DNA of 64,000 nucleotides from Nocardia uniformis NBRC 13702 (GCF_001613345.1 NZ_BDCE01000044.1:33750-97749), one strand, 5' to 3'. Numbered from the stretch's first letter, positions 8,010 through 16,770 are shown. Made by a program: numbers and translations. The notes: generated by a model not told the origin, from the sequence alone.

Positions 8010-9415
8010 CGGTGTACCACCAGCAGATAGGCGGGACCACCCACTGCTTCGACGGGCTCGTCGAGCTGATGGCCAAAGCGACCCCGCGCCGCAGCGGTGA
8101 CGAATTGGCCGGGTGCGCGGCGCATTCCGATGCCGAACGCGCCGCCGCGCAGTGGCGGCTCGCCGAGGTGCCACTGACGACATTCCTCGAGGATCCGGTG
8201 GTGCCGTATGAGACCGACGAGGTCACCCGGCTGATCATCGACACCCACGATCGAGTCGCGTTCCAAGCGGTTTCGCATCTCACGGTGGGCGGGTTGCGGG
8301 ACTGGTTGTTGGAGGTATCGGCGCGCGACGAAGCGGCTTCGCGTTTGCGTGCGGTATCTCGCGGACTGACACCGGAAATGGTTGCGGCGGTGTCGAAGTT
8401 GATGCGCAATCAGGATCTGATCGCGGTCGCCAGAGCCATCGAGGTGCGGGCCGGGTTCCGCACCAGCATCGGTGCGCCGGGTACCCTCGCTACCCGGCTG
8501 CAACCGAACCATCCTACCGACGACCCGCGTGGTATCGCCGCCGCCGTCCTGGACGGTCTGCTGCTCGGCTGTGGAGACGCCGTGATAGGCATCAACCCGG
8601 CCACCGATTCCCCGAGGGCCACAGCCGATTTGCTGTATCTGCTCGACGAGGTGCGTCAACGCTTCGATATACCCACCCAGTCGTGTGTGCTCTCCCATGT
8701 CACCACCACCATGGGGTTGATCGAGGCGGGTGCGCCGGTGGACCTGGTCTTCCAGTCGATCGCGGGCACCGAAGGGGCGAATGCCGGTTTCGGCGTGAAT
8801 ATTTCGCTACTGCGGGAAGCCAATGCGGCCGGAAAGTCCCTACGGCGTGGAACTGTCGGCGATAACGTCATGTACCTGGAGACCGGGCAGGGCTCGGCGT
8901 TGTCGGCCGGTGCGCACCTGGGCACCGGCGGTAAGCCGGTGGACCAGCAGACTCTGGAGACCCGAGCGTACGCGGTGGCGCGGGAGTTGGATCCGCTGCT
9001 GGTGAATACCGTGGTGGGATTCATCGGTCCCGAATACCTCTACGACGGTAAGCAGATCATTCGCGCCGGGCTCGAGGACCACTTCTGCGGGAAACTGCTG
9101 GGGCTGCCGATGGGTGTCGATGTCTGCTACACCAATCACGCCGAAGCCGACCAGGACGATATGGACACCTTGTTGACGCTCTTGGGTGTGGCGGGATGTG
9201 CGTTCGTGATCGCGGTGCCGGGTGCCGATGACGTAATGCTGGGATATCAGAGCTTGGCGTACCACGACGCCCTGTATGCGCGAAAGATGTTGGGGCTGCG
9301 GCCTGCTCCGGAGTTCGCGGACTGGCTCGACCGCCTCGGCATGATGAGTGCGGACGGACGAGTACTGCCGGTGGAACCGCTGACCTCCCCGCTGCGGGCA
9401 TTGGCGAGCGCATGA
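8006..9415 (+). CDS. eutB: Ethanolamine ammonia-lyase, large subunit
   Basis: A 469-residue EutB, close to the usual 450-470. It carries family landmarks such as K-L-M-R-N-Q-D-L, D-D-P-R-G-I-A-A-A-V-L-D-G-L-L-L-G-C-G-D-A-V-I-G-I-N-P and L-E-T-G-Q-G-S-A-L-S-A. With EutC it forms the adenosylcobalamin-dependent enzyme that splits ethanolamine into acetaldehyde and ammonia; EutB holds the TIM-barrel substrate site. Start and stop both overlap the neighbouring genes by ATGA, which suggests stoichiometric expression. No EutA reactivating factor is encoded nearby. Confidence 0.96.
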   Translation: MTVYHQQIGGTTHCFDGLVELMAKATPRRSGDELAGCAAHSDAERAAAQWRLAEVPLTTFLEDPVVPYETDEVTRLIIDTHDRVAFQAVSHLTVGGLRDWLLEVSARDEAASRLRAVSRGLTPEMVAAVSKLMRNQDLIAVARAIEVRAGFRTSIGAPGTLATRLQPNHPTDDPRGIAAAVLDGLLLGCGDAVIGINPATDSPRATADLLYLLDEVRQRFDIPTQSCVLSHVTTTMGLIEAGAPVDLVFQSIAGTEGANAGFGVNISLLREANAAGKSLRRGTVGDNVMYLETGQGSALSAGAHLGTGGKPVDQQTLETRAYAVARELDPLLVNTVVGFIGPEYLYDGKQIIRAGLEDHFCGKLLGLPMGVDVCYTNHAEADQDDMDTLLTLLGVAGCAFVIAVPGADDVMLGYQSLAYHDALYARKMLGLRPAPEFADWLDRLGMMSADGRVLPVEPLTSPLRALASA

Positions 9416-10257
9416 CAGCGACAGTGCCGCAGGATGATTCGACGCCGCAGCATAGTGCCGTGCCGCAGGATGATTCGGTCGGTGACTTCTGGACCGAACT
9501 GCGCCGGTCCACGCAATCCAGGATCGGTCTCGGACGGACCGGGGATGCCCTGCCGGTCGCACGGGTACTCGAATTCCGCGCCGCGCACGCCGCCGCCCGC
9601 GATGCGGTGCATTCGCCGCTATCGGTGCCGGACCTCGTCGCGGCGGTCGGCGCACTCGGACTGGGCACCGCGGTGCACGTACGCAGCCGCGTCGCCGACC
9701 GCTCCGAATATCTACGCCGCCCCGATCTCGGACGGGAACCGGCCCACGACGATTCGGGCCACGGCCTCTCGATCGTTCCCACATCCGGGGCCGATATCGG
9801 GGTCGTTCTCGCCGACGGTCTCTCGCCGCTCGCGGTGGCCACCCACGCCGTCCCCGCCCTGGCGGCGCTGGTCACCGAACTGGGTGACCACTACACCTTC
9901 GCGCCCCCGGTGATCGCCACCGAAGCCCGTGTCGCACTGGGAGACCACATCGGTGCGGCACTGGGCGTGAGCACGGTGCTGGTGCTCATCGGTGAACGAC
10001 CCGGTCTCACAGTGGCCGACAGCCTCGGCATCTACCTCACCCACCAGCCACGACCGGGCCGCGCCGACGCCGAGCGCAATTGCGTCTCCAATATCCATCC
10101 ACCCGACGGTCTCGGCTACGAACAGGCGGCGCGAGTCGTCGCGGGCCTGGTGGCCGGTGCCCGCCGCCTCGGCAGATCCGGGGTCGACCTCAAGGACACC
10201 TCCGACCGGTCGGGTGCGCTGGCCGCTACCGACATCGGGCTTCTCGATGTGGGCTGA
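9412..10257 (+). CDS. eutC: Ethanolamine ammonia-lyase, small subunit
   Basis: A 281-residue EutC with conserved D-F-W-x-x-L-R, S-R-I-G-L-G-R-x-G, V-L-x-F-R-A-A-H-A-A-A-R-D-A-V-H, the R-S-R-V-x-x-R-x-x-Y-L-R-R-P-D-L-G-R block and the C-terminal E-R-N-C-V-S-N-I-H cobalamin-associated region. It completes the B12 site of ethanolamine ammonia-lyase. ATG 9412 overlaps the eutB stop. About 22 residues precede the first conserved D-F-W motif and contain a duplicated V-P-Q-D-D-S hexapeptide, so the N-terminal extension arose by a short DNA duplication and is probably disordered. Confidence 0.95.
   Translation: MTATVPQDDSTPQHSAVPQDDSVGDFWTELRRSTQSRIGLGRTGDALPVARVLEFRAAHAAARDAVHSPLSVPDLVAAVGALGLGTAVHVRSRVADRSEYLRRPDLGREPAHDDSGHGLSIVPTSGADIGVVLADGLSPLAVATHAVPALAALVTELGDHYTFAPPVIATEARVALGDHIGAALGVSTVLVLIGERPGLTVADSLGIYLTHQPRPGRADAERNCVSNIHPPDGLGYEQAARVVAGLVAGARRLGRSGVDLKDTSDRSGALAATDIGLLDVG
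9424..9477 (+). repeat. 18-bp direct repeat inside eutC
   Basis: GTGCCGCAGGATGATTCG occurs at 9424-9441 and again, identically, at 9460-9477. The offset of 36 bases keeps frame. It encodes the repeated V-P-Q-D-D-S at the EutC N-terminus. Confidence 0.9.
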
Positions 10258-10291
10258 GCGGGGCGGCCGGAGTCGCTGCGCGTCCCGCCTT

Positions 10292-10372
10292 CGTCATTCC
10301 GGCGTGCTTGTGGCCGGAATCCACACTGAGAACGCACGGTGGATCCCGGCCAAGAAGCACGCCGGGATGACG
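10292..10372. repeat. REP-like nested palindrome, copy 1
   Basis: Two arms, 10292-10324 and 10339-10372, are near-perfect reverse complements separated by 14 bases. Each arm is itself a hairpin (ATTCCGGC pairs with GGCCGGAAT around a short loop), so the unit is a pair of inverted REP-like elements. A close relative is at 19838-19925 and a remnant at 54169-54187. It lies in the spacer after eutC and could also act as a transcript end or stabiliser. The spacer runs from 10258 to 10587; I see no gene in it. Confidence 0.8.
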
Positions 10373-10587
10373 AGGGAGGAGCGGGGTCACGACGCGTGCG
10401 GTTACTTCCTGCCACCTCGCTGAGTGGCGCGTCGAGGCGGTACATCGGCAGGAAAGCCCGGCCGGGTCGCCGTACCTCACGGCTGGACTGTGAACAACGA
10501 CAGAACAGGCCGCGAGTCAATGGCTGATTGCACGATATTTCACTTACGATTTGGTCAAATTGCCCGTTTAGCAGTAATTTCCGGCTG

Positions 10588-11778
10588 GTGTTCACTACCG
10601 CCTCCAGGCTGCTGGTCCTGGTCTCGAGTGCCTTGCTGATGAGTTTGCTCATCAGCCCCGCGAGTGCCCAGCCGCTGTATCCCACCCCCGATCCTGACCC
10701 CTTCTTCCACGCACCCGGCGACCTGTCGGAGAAGCAGCCGGGGGAGGTGGTGCGGGTGCGCCGCATCGACACCGTCCCCTACGTGGGCACCGAGGGATGG
10801 CAGGTCGCGTTCCGGTCCACCAACTCCGGCGGCAACGCGATCATGGCCATCACCACGGTTCTGATGCCGCAGGGTGTCAAGAACCCGCCCCTAGTGTCCT
10901 ATCAGGCGCTGGTGAATTCGCTGGGTGCCCAATGCGGTCCATCGCGTTCGCTGTTCAATGGTGAACTCCAGGACTCGGTGGGTGCGATGCTGCCCATCGG
11001 GCGCGGCTGGGCCATTTCACTGCCGGACTACCTGGGACCGAATTCCGCCTACGGTGCGGCCAAGCTCGGTGGCATGGTGACCCTCGACAGCGTGAAGGCG
11101 GTGCGCGAGGTCGCCGAACTGGGGCTGTCCGAGGTGCCGGTGGTGCTGGCCGGATACTCCGGCGGCGGGATGGCCACGGCCTGGGCCGGTGCGCTCCAGC
11201 CCACCTACGCCCCGGATCTGAAGCTCGCCGCCGTGGTGGCGGGTGGGATCCCGGCCGATCTGCGGGAGATGGCCCTCGCCCTGGGCTTCGACCCCCATCC
11301 CGGCTTCGGTCTGGCCTTCGCCGCCGCCATGGGTTTGGAACGCGAATACCCCGAGCGCCTGCCGGTGTCGGACCAGCTCAATGAAAACGGCCTGTGGTTC
11401 CGGGAATTCACTCGCGACGCGTGCCGCCGATTCCTGCTCTTCCACGGCGTCACCCGCAATGCCGAACAGCTGGCGGCCTCGAAGGACATGATGAGCAGCC
11501 CCGAAGCGCATGCGGTATTGCGGGAGAACAGCCTGCGCTACCACGACGGTGTCCCCACGGTGCCCACCTATTTCTGGCAGGGCCGCTACGACACCATGAC
11601 CTTCTTCGGTCCGGTGGAGGAGGTCGCCACCCGCTATTGCCGCGCGGGCGTCCCGATGATGTTCCGTCCCTACGATATTGCCGAACACCTCACCACAGCG
11701 GTAGCCGGATTCCCGGAGGCTTGGGACTACGTGGAGGCGCGCTTCCGCGGCGAACCGGCACCCACGAGCTGCGAATAG
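10588..11778 (+). CDS. Secreted lipase, LIP family
   Basis: A 396-residue secretory lipase of the LIP family (PF03583-type, like Nocardia and mycobacterial triacylglycerol lipases). GTG 10588 gives a good signal peptide: a short Arg-containing n-region, a hydrophobic stretch to residue 23, and an A-S-A cleavage site before Q28. The nucleophile is S191 in G-Y-S-G-G-G. The acid is probably in Q-G-R-Y-D-T and the base in A-E-H-L-T-T. It is expected to hydrolyse extracellular esters or triglycerides. A longer frame starting at TTG 10528 would bury the signal sequence. No clear RBS is visible for either start. The gene is flanked by long spacers and appears monocistronic. Confidence 0.85.
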   Translation: MFTTASRLLVLVSSALLMSLLISPASAQPLYPTPDPDPFFHAPGDLSEKQPGEVVRVRRIDTVPYVGTEGWQVAFRSTNSGGNAIMAITTVLMPQGVKNPPLVSYQALVNSLGAQCGPSRSLFNGELQDSVGAMLPIGRGWAISLPDYLGPNSAYGAAKLGGMVTLDSVKAVREVAELGLSEVPVVLAGYSGGGMATAWAGALQPTYAPDLKLAAVVAGGIPADLREMALALGFDPHPGFGLAFAAAMGLEREYPERLPVSDQLNENGLWFREFTRDACRRFLLFHGVTRNAEQLAASKDMMSSPEAHAVLRENSLRYHDGVPTVPTYFWQGRYDTMTFFGPVEEVATRYCRAGVPMMFRPYDIAEHLTTAVAGFPEAWDYVEARFRGEPAPTSCE

Positions 11779-12128
11779 ATATCGACATGTTCGGAACGGC
11801 GGTCAGCTGAGTGCGGGGCTCGGCGGCCGCCGGTCTCCGCACGTACCTTCTTCACATCCCGCACGAAATCGGCGTAAGCGGAGGGCCCGGTCGGGCACTT
11901 CCGCTCACCGTTCGGGGCGCAATGGCTACAGGCGAACTACCCGCAATAGCGAGGGGCATGCGTCCACGGTTGCGGATCCGCCGAGGATTGAAAGTCCTGC
12001 GCCCCGTGCTCTGAGGGCGAATCGGATGGCAACCTCACACCCCGACTAGAACACGTTCCTGTTATTGTCGGGCAAGCGTTGAACGTGCGTGTTCGGCGCG
12101 CCCGAAAACCCTTGGGAGGGAACCCTCT
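11779..12128. other. Intergenic spacer upstream of alpha/beta-hydrolase
   Basis: This 350-base stretch has no convincing gene. A 67-codon open frame at 11811-12014 has Arg-rich, non-domain-like composition. The right end carries the palindromic site at 12047-12060 and GGGAGGGAA ahead of the next start codon. Confidence 0.6.
12047..12060 (+). promoter_or_regulatory. KstR-like operator upstream of hydrolase
   Basis: TAGAACACGTTCCT contains the perfect palindrome AACACGTT (12050-12057). It agrees with the TnnAACnnGTTnnA pattern known for the sterol-catabolism repressor KstR in mycolata at all but the last position. It lies about 70 bases upstream of the hydrolase start. Other TetR repressors use similar sites, so the identity of the regulator is inference. 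Confidence 0.45.
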
Positions 12129-12932
12129 ATGCCGTTCGTGGCCACCAGTGACGGAGCCGAAATCCACTACCTGGATACCGGCGGTGACGGCCCCGCCGTC
12201 ATGCTGGTCCACGACATCCTCCTCGACGCCACCCAATGGCGGCCGCAGCTGGAATCCCTGGCACCGGACTACCGGGTCATCGCGGTCGACACCCGGGGCC
12301 ACGGCGAAACCACCGATCCCGGAACGCCATTCGATTACTCCCGCCTCGCCCGCGACTGCTGGGCCGTCGCCGATGAACTCGGACTCGACAAGATCGTCCT
12401 CGGCGGCCTGTTCCACGGCGGCATTGTCGCTCTCTGGGCCGCTTGGCTGGCCCCCGCGCGTGTTCGTGGACTCATCCTCATCGGCACCCGCGCCGACGCC
12501 TACGGCCCCGAGGAGTATGCCGGATACAAGTCGATCCTGCTGAAGCAGTGGGCTCTCGGTACCCAGCCGCTCGACGAGATCACGCGCATGATCGCGGCGC
12601 AGATGATCGGCGGCGACAACGAACGCCACCGCCACTACTGGCTGGAAAAGTGGAGCACCTCCGATCGCAGACGTCTGGAGCAAGCCGTCATCGCCCTCCT
12701 CGAACGCGAAGGCATCGAGGACAAGATCCACGAGATCACCGCCCCCGCACTGCTCATGCACGGCGCGGGCGATGTCGTCTACACCGGCTCCCGCATGCGC
12801 ACCCTGGCCGGACAGTTGGGCGGCCCGACCCGTGTAGAAGACATCGACGCCGACGGGGCCACCCATGCCGTGACCTGGACCCATCCCGACATCACCGACC
12901 CGCTGATCCGGGAATTTCTGGCCACCCTCTAG
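12129..12932 (+). CDS. Alpha/beta-hydrolase fold protein lacking the usual serine
   Basis: A 267-residue single-domain alpha/beta-hydrolase. The N-terminal strands (I-H-Y-L-D-T-G), H-D-I-L-L-D oxyanion region, V-D-T-R-G-H-G and the C-terminal H-A-V-T-W-T-H around the expected His are all in place. At the nucleophile elbow, however, the motif reads G-L-F-H-G-G instead of G-x-S-x-G-G: codon 95 is TTC (Phe), one transition from TCC (Ser). Either the protein is catalytically inactive, perhaps a binding protein, or it uses a different chemistry. Its stop overlaps, tail to tail, the stop of the regulator on the other strand. A GGGAGGGAA RBS precedes ATG. Confidence 0.85.
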   Translation: MPFVATSDGAEIHYLDTGGDGPAVMLVHDILLDATQWRPQLESLAPDYRVIAVDTRGHGETTDPGTPFDYSRLARDCWAVADELGLDKIVLGGLFHGGIVALWAAWLAPARVRGLILIGTRADAYGPEEYAGYKSILLKQWALGTQPLDEITRMIAAQMIGGDNERHRHYWLEKWSTSDRRRLEQAVIALLEREGIEDKIHEITAPALLMHGAGDVVYTGSRMRTLAGQLGGPTRVEDIDADGATHAVTWTHPDITDPLIREFLATL

Positions 12933-13672
12933 CCGGGGATGGCAAGGGTCAGCAGCAGCTCACTGTTCTCGACCCGCATATCCACCAGCCGCAGCAGCGT
13001 CTCGGCACCCGAGCCGTCGTCCCCGCCGTACGGGTTCCACACCCGTCGGCGGGGATCGGGCCGATACTCATACACCACGTTGGTGGCCCACCAGTACCGA
13101 AACGTCGCGTACGGGCGCAGCGTTGCGAGCATGTCCTCCGCGACGGGGCGATGCTCGGCGACAGCCGCGTAATGCCGGAACTGCCCGACCGCGACCTCCA
13201 CCTCCCATTCCCAGTTCGGGGTGACTCGTTTGGCCCACGGGTCGGCGAGCAACCACACCAGCAGGCTGGTGGCCTCGCTCAAGCCCGGCCACATCGTCCG
13301 GAACGCTTCGTTCGAAGCGACAACCCGCCAATGCCGCCAGAACGCGGCCGGATAGTCGATGGCCGATACGACCGTCTCCAAGCGCACATCGGACAAATCC
13401 GCCCCCGCTACCGGCAGCGTGGTCTCGGCCAGCAGATAGAGGTGCCGTCGCTCGCTGTCGGTCAAGCGCAGCAACTCCGCCAGCTTCGCCAGGATCTTCT
13501 CCGAGGGCACCTTGCTGTTCTGCTCGATCGCCGCGAGATAACCGGGCGCGCACGGGATGCATTCGGCCAACTCCTGCTGCGTGCGCCACCCGGCGCGCGT
13601 GCGCCGCATTCGCACGAAGTCCCCCAGCGTCGGAATCAGAACTTCTTCCACGCTCAACACCCTGTCTCCCAC
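12929..13672 (-). CDS. XRE regulator with MmyB-like ligand domain
   Basis: A 247-residue regulator. Residues about 15-70 form a Cro/C1-type HTH (L-G-D-F-V-R-M-R-R, Q-Q-E-L-A-E, Y-L-A-A-I-E-Q). Residues about 100-235 form the MmyB-like ligand-binding domain, with the hallmark A-W-R-characteristic A-S-N-E-A-F block, W-x-x-E-V-E-V-A-V-G-Q-F-R-H-Y-A and a terminal V-E-N-S-E-L-L-L-T-L. In Streptomyces, MmyB-type regulators control antibiotic genes and bind fatty acids. Here it is convergent with the hydrolase and overlaps its stop by four bases. The GTG start at 13672 lacks a strong RBS and could be a little downstream. Confidence 0.85.
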   Translation of the reverse strand: MGDRVLSVEEVLIPTLGDFVRMRRTRAGWRTQQELAECIPCAPGYLAAIEQNSKVPSEKILAKLAELLRLTDSERRHLYLLAETTLPVAGADLSDVRLETVVSAIDYPAAFWRHWRVVASNEAFRTMWPGLSEATSLLVWLLADPWAKRVTPNWEWEVEVAVGQFRHYAAVAEHRPVAEDMLATLRPYATFRYWWATNVVYEYRPDPRRRVWNPYGGDDGSGAETLLRLVDMRVENSELLLTLAIPG

Positions 13673-14062
13673 ACATCACCGCACGACGCAGACGATGGTA
13701 GAACCCCAAGCCCCCACCGCACCGTATCAGCCACCGGCACACCGATTTTTGACACCGAACACCCGACCCGCCGCCGGTGCGGACGCATGGTCCCGAGATG
13801 CTGCCGTGGCGACCACATCCAACCAGAGGTAGCGGCCGGCACCACCCCACCTCGGCTGGGGCAGCAGTTGATCTTGCGGCGGCGAACGCCCATTGCTTGT
13901 ATATGAGCACACGTCAGTTTGTCACCGGCGCAACGGTTTCCATGCGCCGCGGCCGATGACGTGAGGAGGGGGACCTCGGGGTGGACCCTGCCAACGACGA
14001 CCGGGTCCACGCCCGAGCGTGGACTCCGGTGATGTCGGGGGCACGCGCGCGGGATCGTGCCG
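13673..14062. other. Intergenic spacer, no gene seen
   Basis: About 390 bases between the MmyB-type regulator and the distal kinase gene, both on the minus strand. Open frames here are shadows with Arg/Pro-rich composition. It should contain the promoter of the regulator and the end of the kinase operon; I find no clear hairpin. Confidence 0.5.
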
Positions 14063-15544
14063 CTACAGCGGTGCGTCGGGCCACCACTGCTCGTACAGCG
14101 CCCGCCCCGAGTCGAGTCCGACCACCCCGATCCCGCAGGCCGACCTGCTCGGTCTGTCGAAGTCGATCAGGAGCAGCCCCTTGTTGTTGATCGTCCCCCA
14201 GATCATCCGGCCCGAGCCGGATGGCCGCTGCCACGTCTCGTCGCCCTCGACCGTCATATCGGTGAACGGCTCTACGTCGTAGCCGACGCCTACCATCAAA
14301 CAGTTCACGGTGAGTCGTTCGACCGGATTGCCATCGCCGAGACAGGTCAGCCAGATATCTGCACCCACGGGTTCGTCCACACTGATCGGCTCTAGTTCGC
14401 TGTCCACCGCGGAGCACCGAATCCCCCTGTATCCCTCCGCATCCTGAGTCTGGGGTAGCAGTCCGGGAAAGAGCCCGATTGCGAACCGGTGGCTACCCCA
14501 GGAGGTCGGTGCGGCGCTGCTCGTGGCCGTCGTGGTCGCCGCCACGTCGGTGGTGGACGCGGCGGCCGTGGGTGCGGGATCGTCGGCCTGTCCGAGCACA
14601 ATCATCGCGGCACCGGCAACCAGCCCCGCGACCAACGCCACACCCGCGAGGACAACCGGCAGTCTCGACCGCCGATGCGCCTGTGACGACGCCGGTTCCG
14701 GTGCGGACCCGAGGAGCGCGGCCTCGGTCGCGGCGGCCAGTGCGCCACAGGTAGGAAACCGCTGTCGCGGGTCCTTGGACAGTGCCCTGGCTATCACCGC
14801 GTCGATCTGCGGCGGTAGCGCGGGCAGCACGGCCGTGACCCGCGGCGGCGGATCGACGAGGTGGGCATGCATCACCGCGGCCACGCTCGACCTGGGAAAT
14901 GGTTTTGTGCCGGTGAGTAATTCGTAGAGGGTGCAACCCAGCCCGTACACATCGGCGCGGCCGTCGATCGCATCCCCGGTGAGTTGCTCCGGCGCGGCGT
15001 AGGCGACGGTGCCGAGTACCGCTCCGGTCGCGGTGTCGGCGGCGGTTCGGTCCGCTGTCCGGGCGATTCCGAAATCGGTGACGAACACCCGGTCGGGTTC
15101 GCCCGGAAGCGCTTCGATCAGAATATTGGCGGGGTTCACATCACGATGTAGCACCCCGGCGGTATGAGCCGCGTCCACCCCGCGCGCCACCTGATCGACG
15201 ATGTACACGACCCGTTCGACGGACAGGGCCGACGATCCGCGGCGAATCAACTCGGCGGCGTCGATACCGTCGACGAACCGCATGGCGATCCACGGCCATC
15301 CGCGCTCGATGCCGCGGTCATGTACCGCGACAATATTCGGGTGATCCAGCCGGGCAACCGTTTCGGCCTCCCGCACGAAACGGGCCCGAGAATTCGCGTC
15401 GGACGCCGAGAGGACTTTCAGCGCGTCCTGGCGTGGCAGACGTGGATGCCTGACCAGATACACCGTCCCGGAACTGCCGCTGCCCAGCGTGGATTCGATC
15501 CGGTACCCGGCGAACATCGTGCCGGGCTCGAGGGCGCCGGTCAT
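14063..15544 (-). CDS. Ser/Thr protein kinase with variant catalytic loop
   Basis: A 493-residue PknH-like receptor kinase. The kinase domain spans about 10-275, with the glycine loop G-S-G-S-S-G-T-V, Lys43 (A-L-K), D157-F-G and A-P-E-Q-L. The catalytic loop reads H-R-D-V-N-P-A-N: position 137, normally the Lys of HRDxKxxN, is Asn (AAC). The catalytic Asp135 is intact. A single membrane helix lies at about 296-318. An extracellular domain of about 140 residues follows, homologous to that of the kinase encoded at 16784-18316. It overlaps the lipoprotein gene by four bases (ATGA) and is last in the operon. Activity is uncertain because of the Asn. Confidence 0.9.
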   Translation of the reverse strand: MTGALEPGTMFAGYRIESTLGSGSSGTVYLVRHPRLPRQDALKVLSASDANSRARFVREAETVARLDHPNIVAVHDRGIERGWPWIAMRFVDGIDAAELIRRGSSALSVERVVYIVDQVARGVDAAHTAGVLHRDVNPANILIEALPGEPDRVFVTDFGIARTADRTAADTATGAVLGTVAYAAPEQLTGDAIDGRADVYGLGCTLYELLTGTKPFPRSSVAAVMHAHLVDPPPRVTAVLPALPPQIDAVIARALSKDPRQRFPTCGALAAATEAALLGSAPEPASSQAHRRSRLPVVLAGVALVAGLVAGAAMIVLGQADDPAPTAAASTTDVAATTTATSSAAPTSWGSHRFAIGLFPGLLPQTQDAEGYRGIRCSAVDSELEPISVDEPVGADIWLTCLGDGNPVERLTVNCLMVGVGYDVEPFTDMTVEGDETWQRPSGSGRMIWGTINNKGLLLIDFDRPSRSACGIGVVGLDSGRALYEQWWPDAPL

Positions 15545-16770
15545 GCCGGATCACGCTGCAGCAGTATGAATTGCGCTGCTACCTTCTGCCGGGTGTGCGT
15601 CTCGTCTCGGCCGTAGTAGATCGCCACATAGCGTCCGGACAGAACCCAGCAAGCGTAGTTGGTCACGGACTCGGCCGATGCGAGGTTCTGAACGCACTTG
15701 GCGTCGGGTACTCCGTTCGGCCCGGGAATCTCCCGTAGGCCGCCGCCGATCCGGAAGTTCTCCTCGTACTCCCGGCGCGCCATCGAGGCACTCGGGAAGC
15801 GATGGAGCCGGGCCTGACCGATGAATGCTTCGGCCTCGGTGCGCTGAGTGCCGGGACGCGGACCGCGCAGGAACACGGCATGGGGGCCGTAGACCACGCC
15901 ACTGACCCAGATCGAGGAGTCCCAGCCGGCGTTGTCGCCGGTGCCTACCTGGAGCACCTGTGGGTAGGGCCAGCGCCCGGGATGTTCGTTAACCATGCGC
16001 CGCAGCATGCCGTCGCGATCCACCGGTAGTGCCGCGATATCACCAACGGCGGTGGCCCGGAAGTCGCTCAGTCGGGTGCGTTGTGCGCCGAGGGCCCGGC
16101 CCGCGAGGGCCGCCATCGCAGTCAGATCGGTGCTGGTGTGGCCGACGAGCAGGCTGATGACGAAGGAATCCTGTGCCATGGTCGCGGCCATGGTCGGCAC
16201 GGTGGGTCGCCAATGGGCGTGTGCCTCCGGATAACCCGGGATGGCGACCGCCACATTCTCGGTGCTGACCCCGGTATCGACGGCGTCGATCTCCGTGGCC
16301 GCCTGCCGTGCGGACTCGGCGTCGGGAAAGCGCAAGAGGATAATGCTGAGCAGTCGACTACTGCCCACGACCGGCTCGCTGCTTTCGCGATCCATGCCGG
16401 TTGTCGCGAATCCGGCGAGCATTCCCCGCTTGGCCAGCACCTCCCGCGCCGGGGCCGAGAGTACCCCGGTTGCCTTGACCGGAGTCGGAATCGGCTGCGC
16501 CCCTATTGCTTTCGGTCCGAAGACCAAGCTGGAATCAGCTTCGGCGGGATCGATTGTCGCCTCACCCATGCGCACCGATTCCACCACTCGCCCGTACTGT
16601 TCGTTGCGCTCGGAGGGTTCCGATAGCGGATCGATCGAGTAGTAACCAACATCCAGTGCGGACAGCTCCGGCGTCGCGGGCCTCGGATTGCCCTCGACGA
16701 CGCACCCGGCCAGCAGCGCCGATACGATCGCCAGCACGACCCCGGCCACCCTTGTTCGTCGGGTTGTCAT
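15541..16770 (-). CDS. Lipoprotein between two kinase genes
   Basis: A 409-residue predicted lipoprotein. The lipobox L-L-A-G-C puts the lipid-modified Cys at residue 23 when translation starts at ATG 16770; longer in-frame starts at 16797 and 16830 would place extra residues before the signal and overlap the kinase more deeply. The mature part resembles Nocardia DUF7373-type lipoproteins in size and style, but I cannot name a function. Long runs resemble soluble sensor folds with paired Cys near the end. Its position between two receptor kinases, overlapping the second by ATGA, suggests it senses or presents a ligand to their ectodomains. Confidence 0.8.
   Translation of the reverse strand: MTTRRTRVAGVVLAIVSALLAGCVVEGNPRPATPELSALDVGYYSIDPLSEPSERNEQYGRVVESVRMGEATIDPAEADSSLVFGPKAIGAQPIPTPVKATGVLSAPAREVLAKRGMLAGFATTGMDRESSEPVVGSSRLLSIILLRFPDAESARQAATEIDAVDTGVSTENVAVAIPGYPEAHAHWRPTVPTMAATMAQDSFVISLLVGHTSTDLTAMAALAGRALGAQRTRLSDFRATAVGDIAALPVDRDGMLRRMVNEHPGRWPYPQVLQVGTGDNAGWDSSIWVSGVVYGPHAVFLRGPRPGTQRTEAEAFIGQARLHRFPSASMARREYEENFRIGGGLREIPGPNGVPDAKCVQNLASAESVTNYACWVLSGRYVAIYYGRDETHTRQKVAAQFILLQRDPA

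Noticed and set aside
12443..13906. 487-codon plus-strand frame across the hydrolase end and the XRE gene
   Set aside because: Arg/Pro/His-rich shadow; the two genes it covers are recognisable on their own frames.
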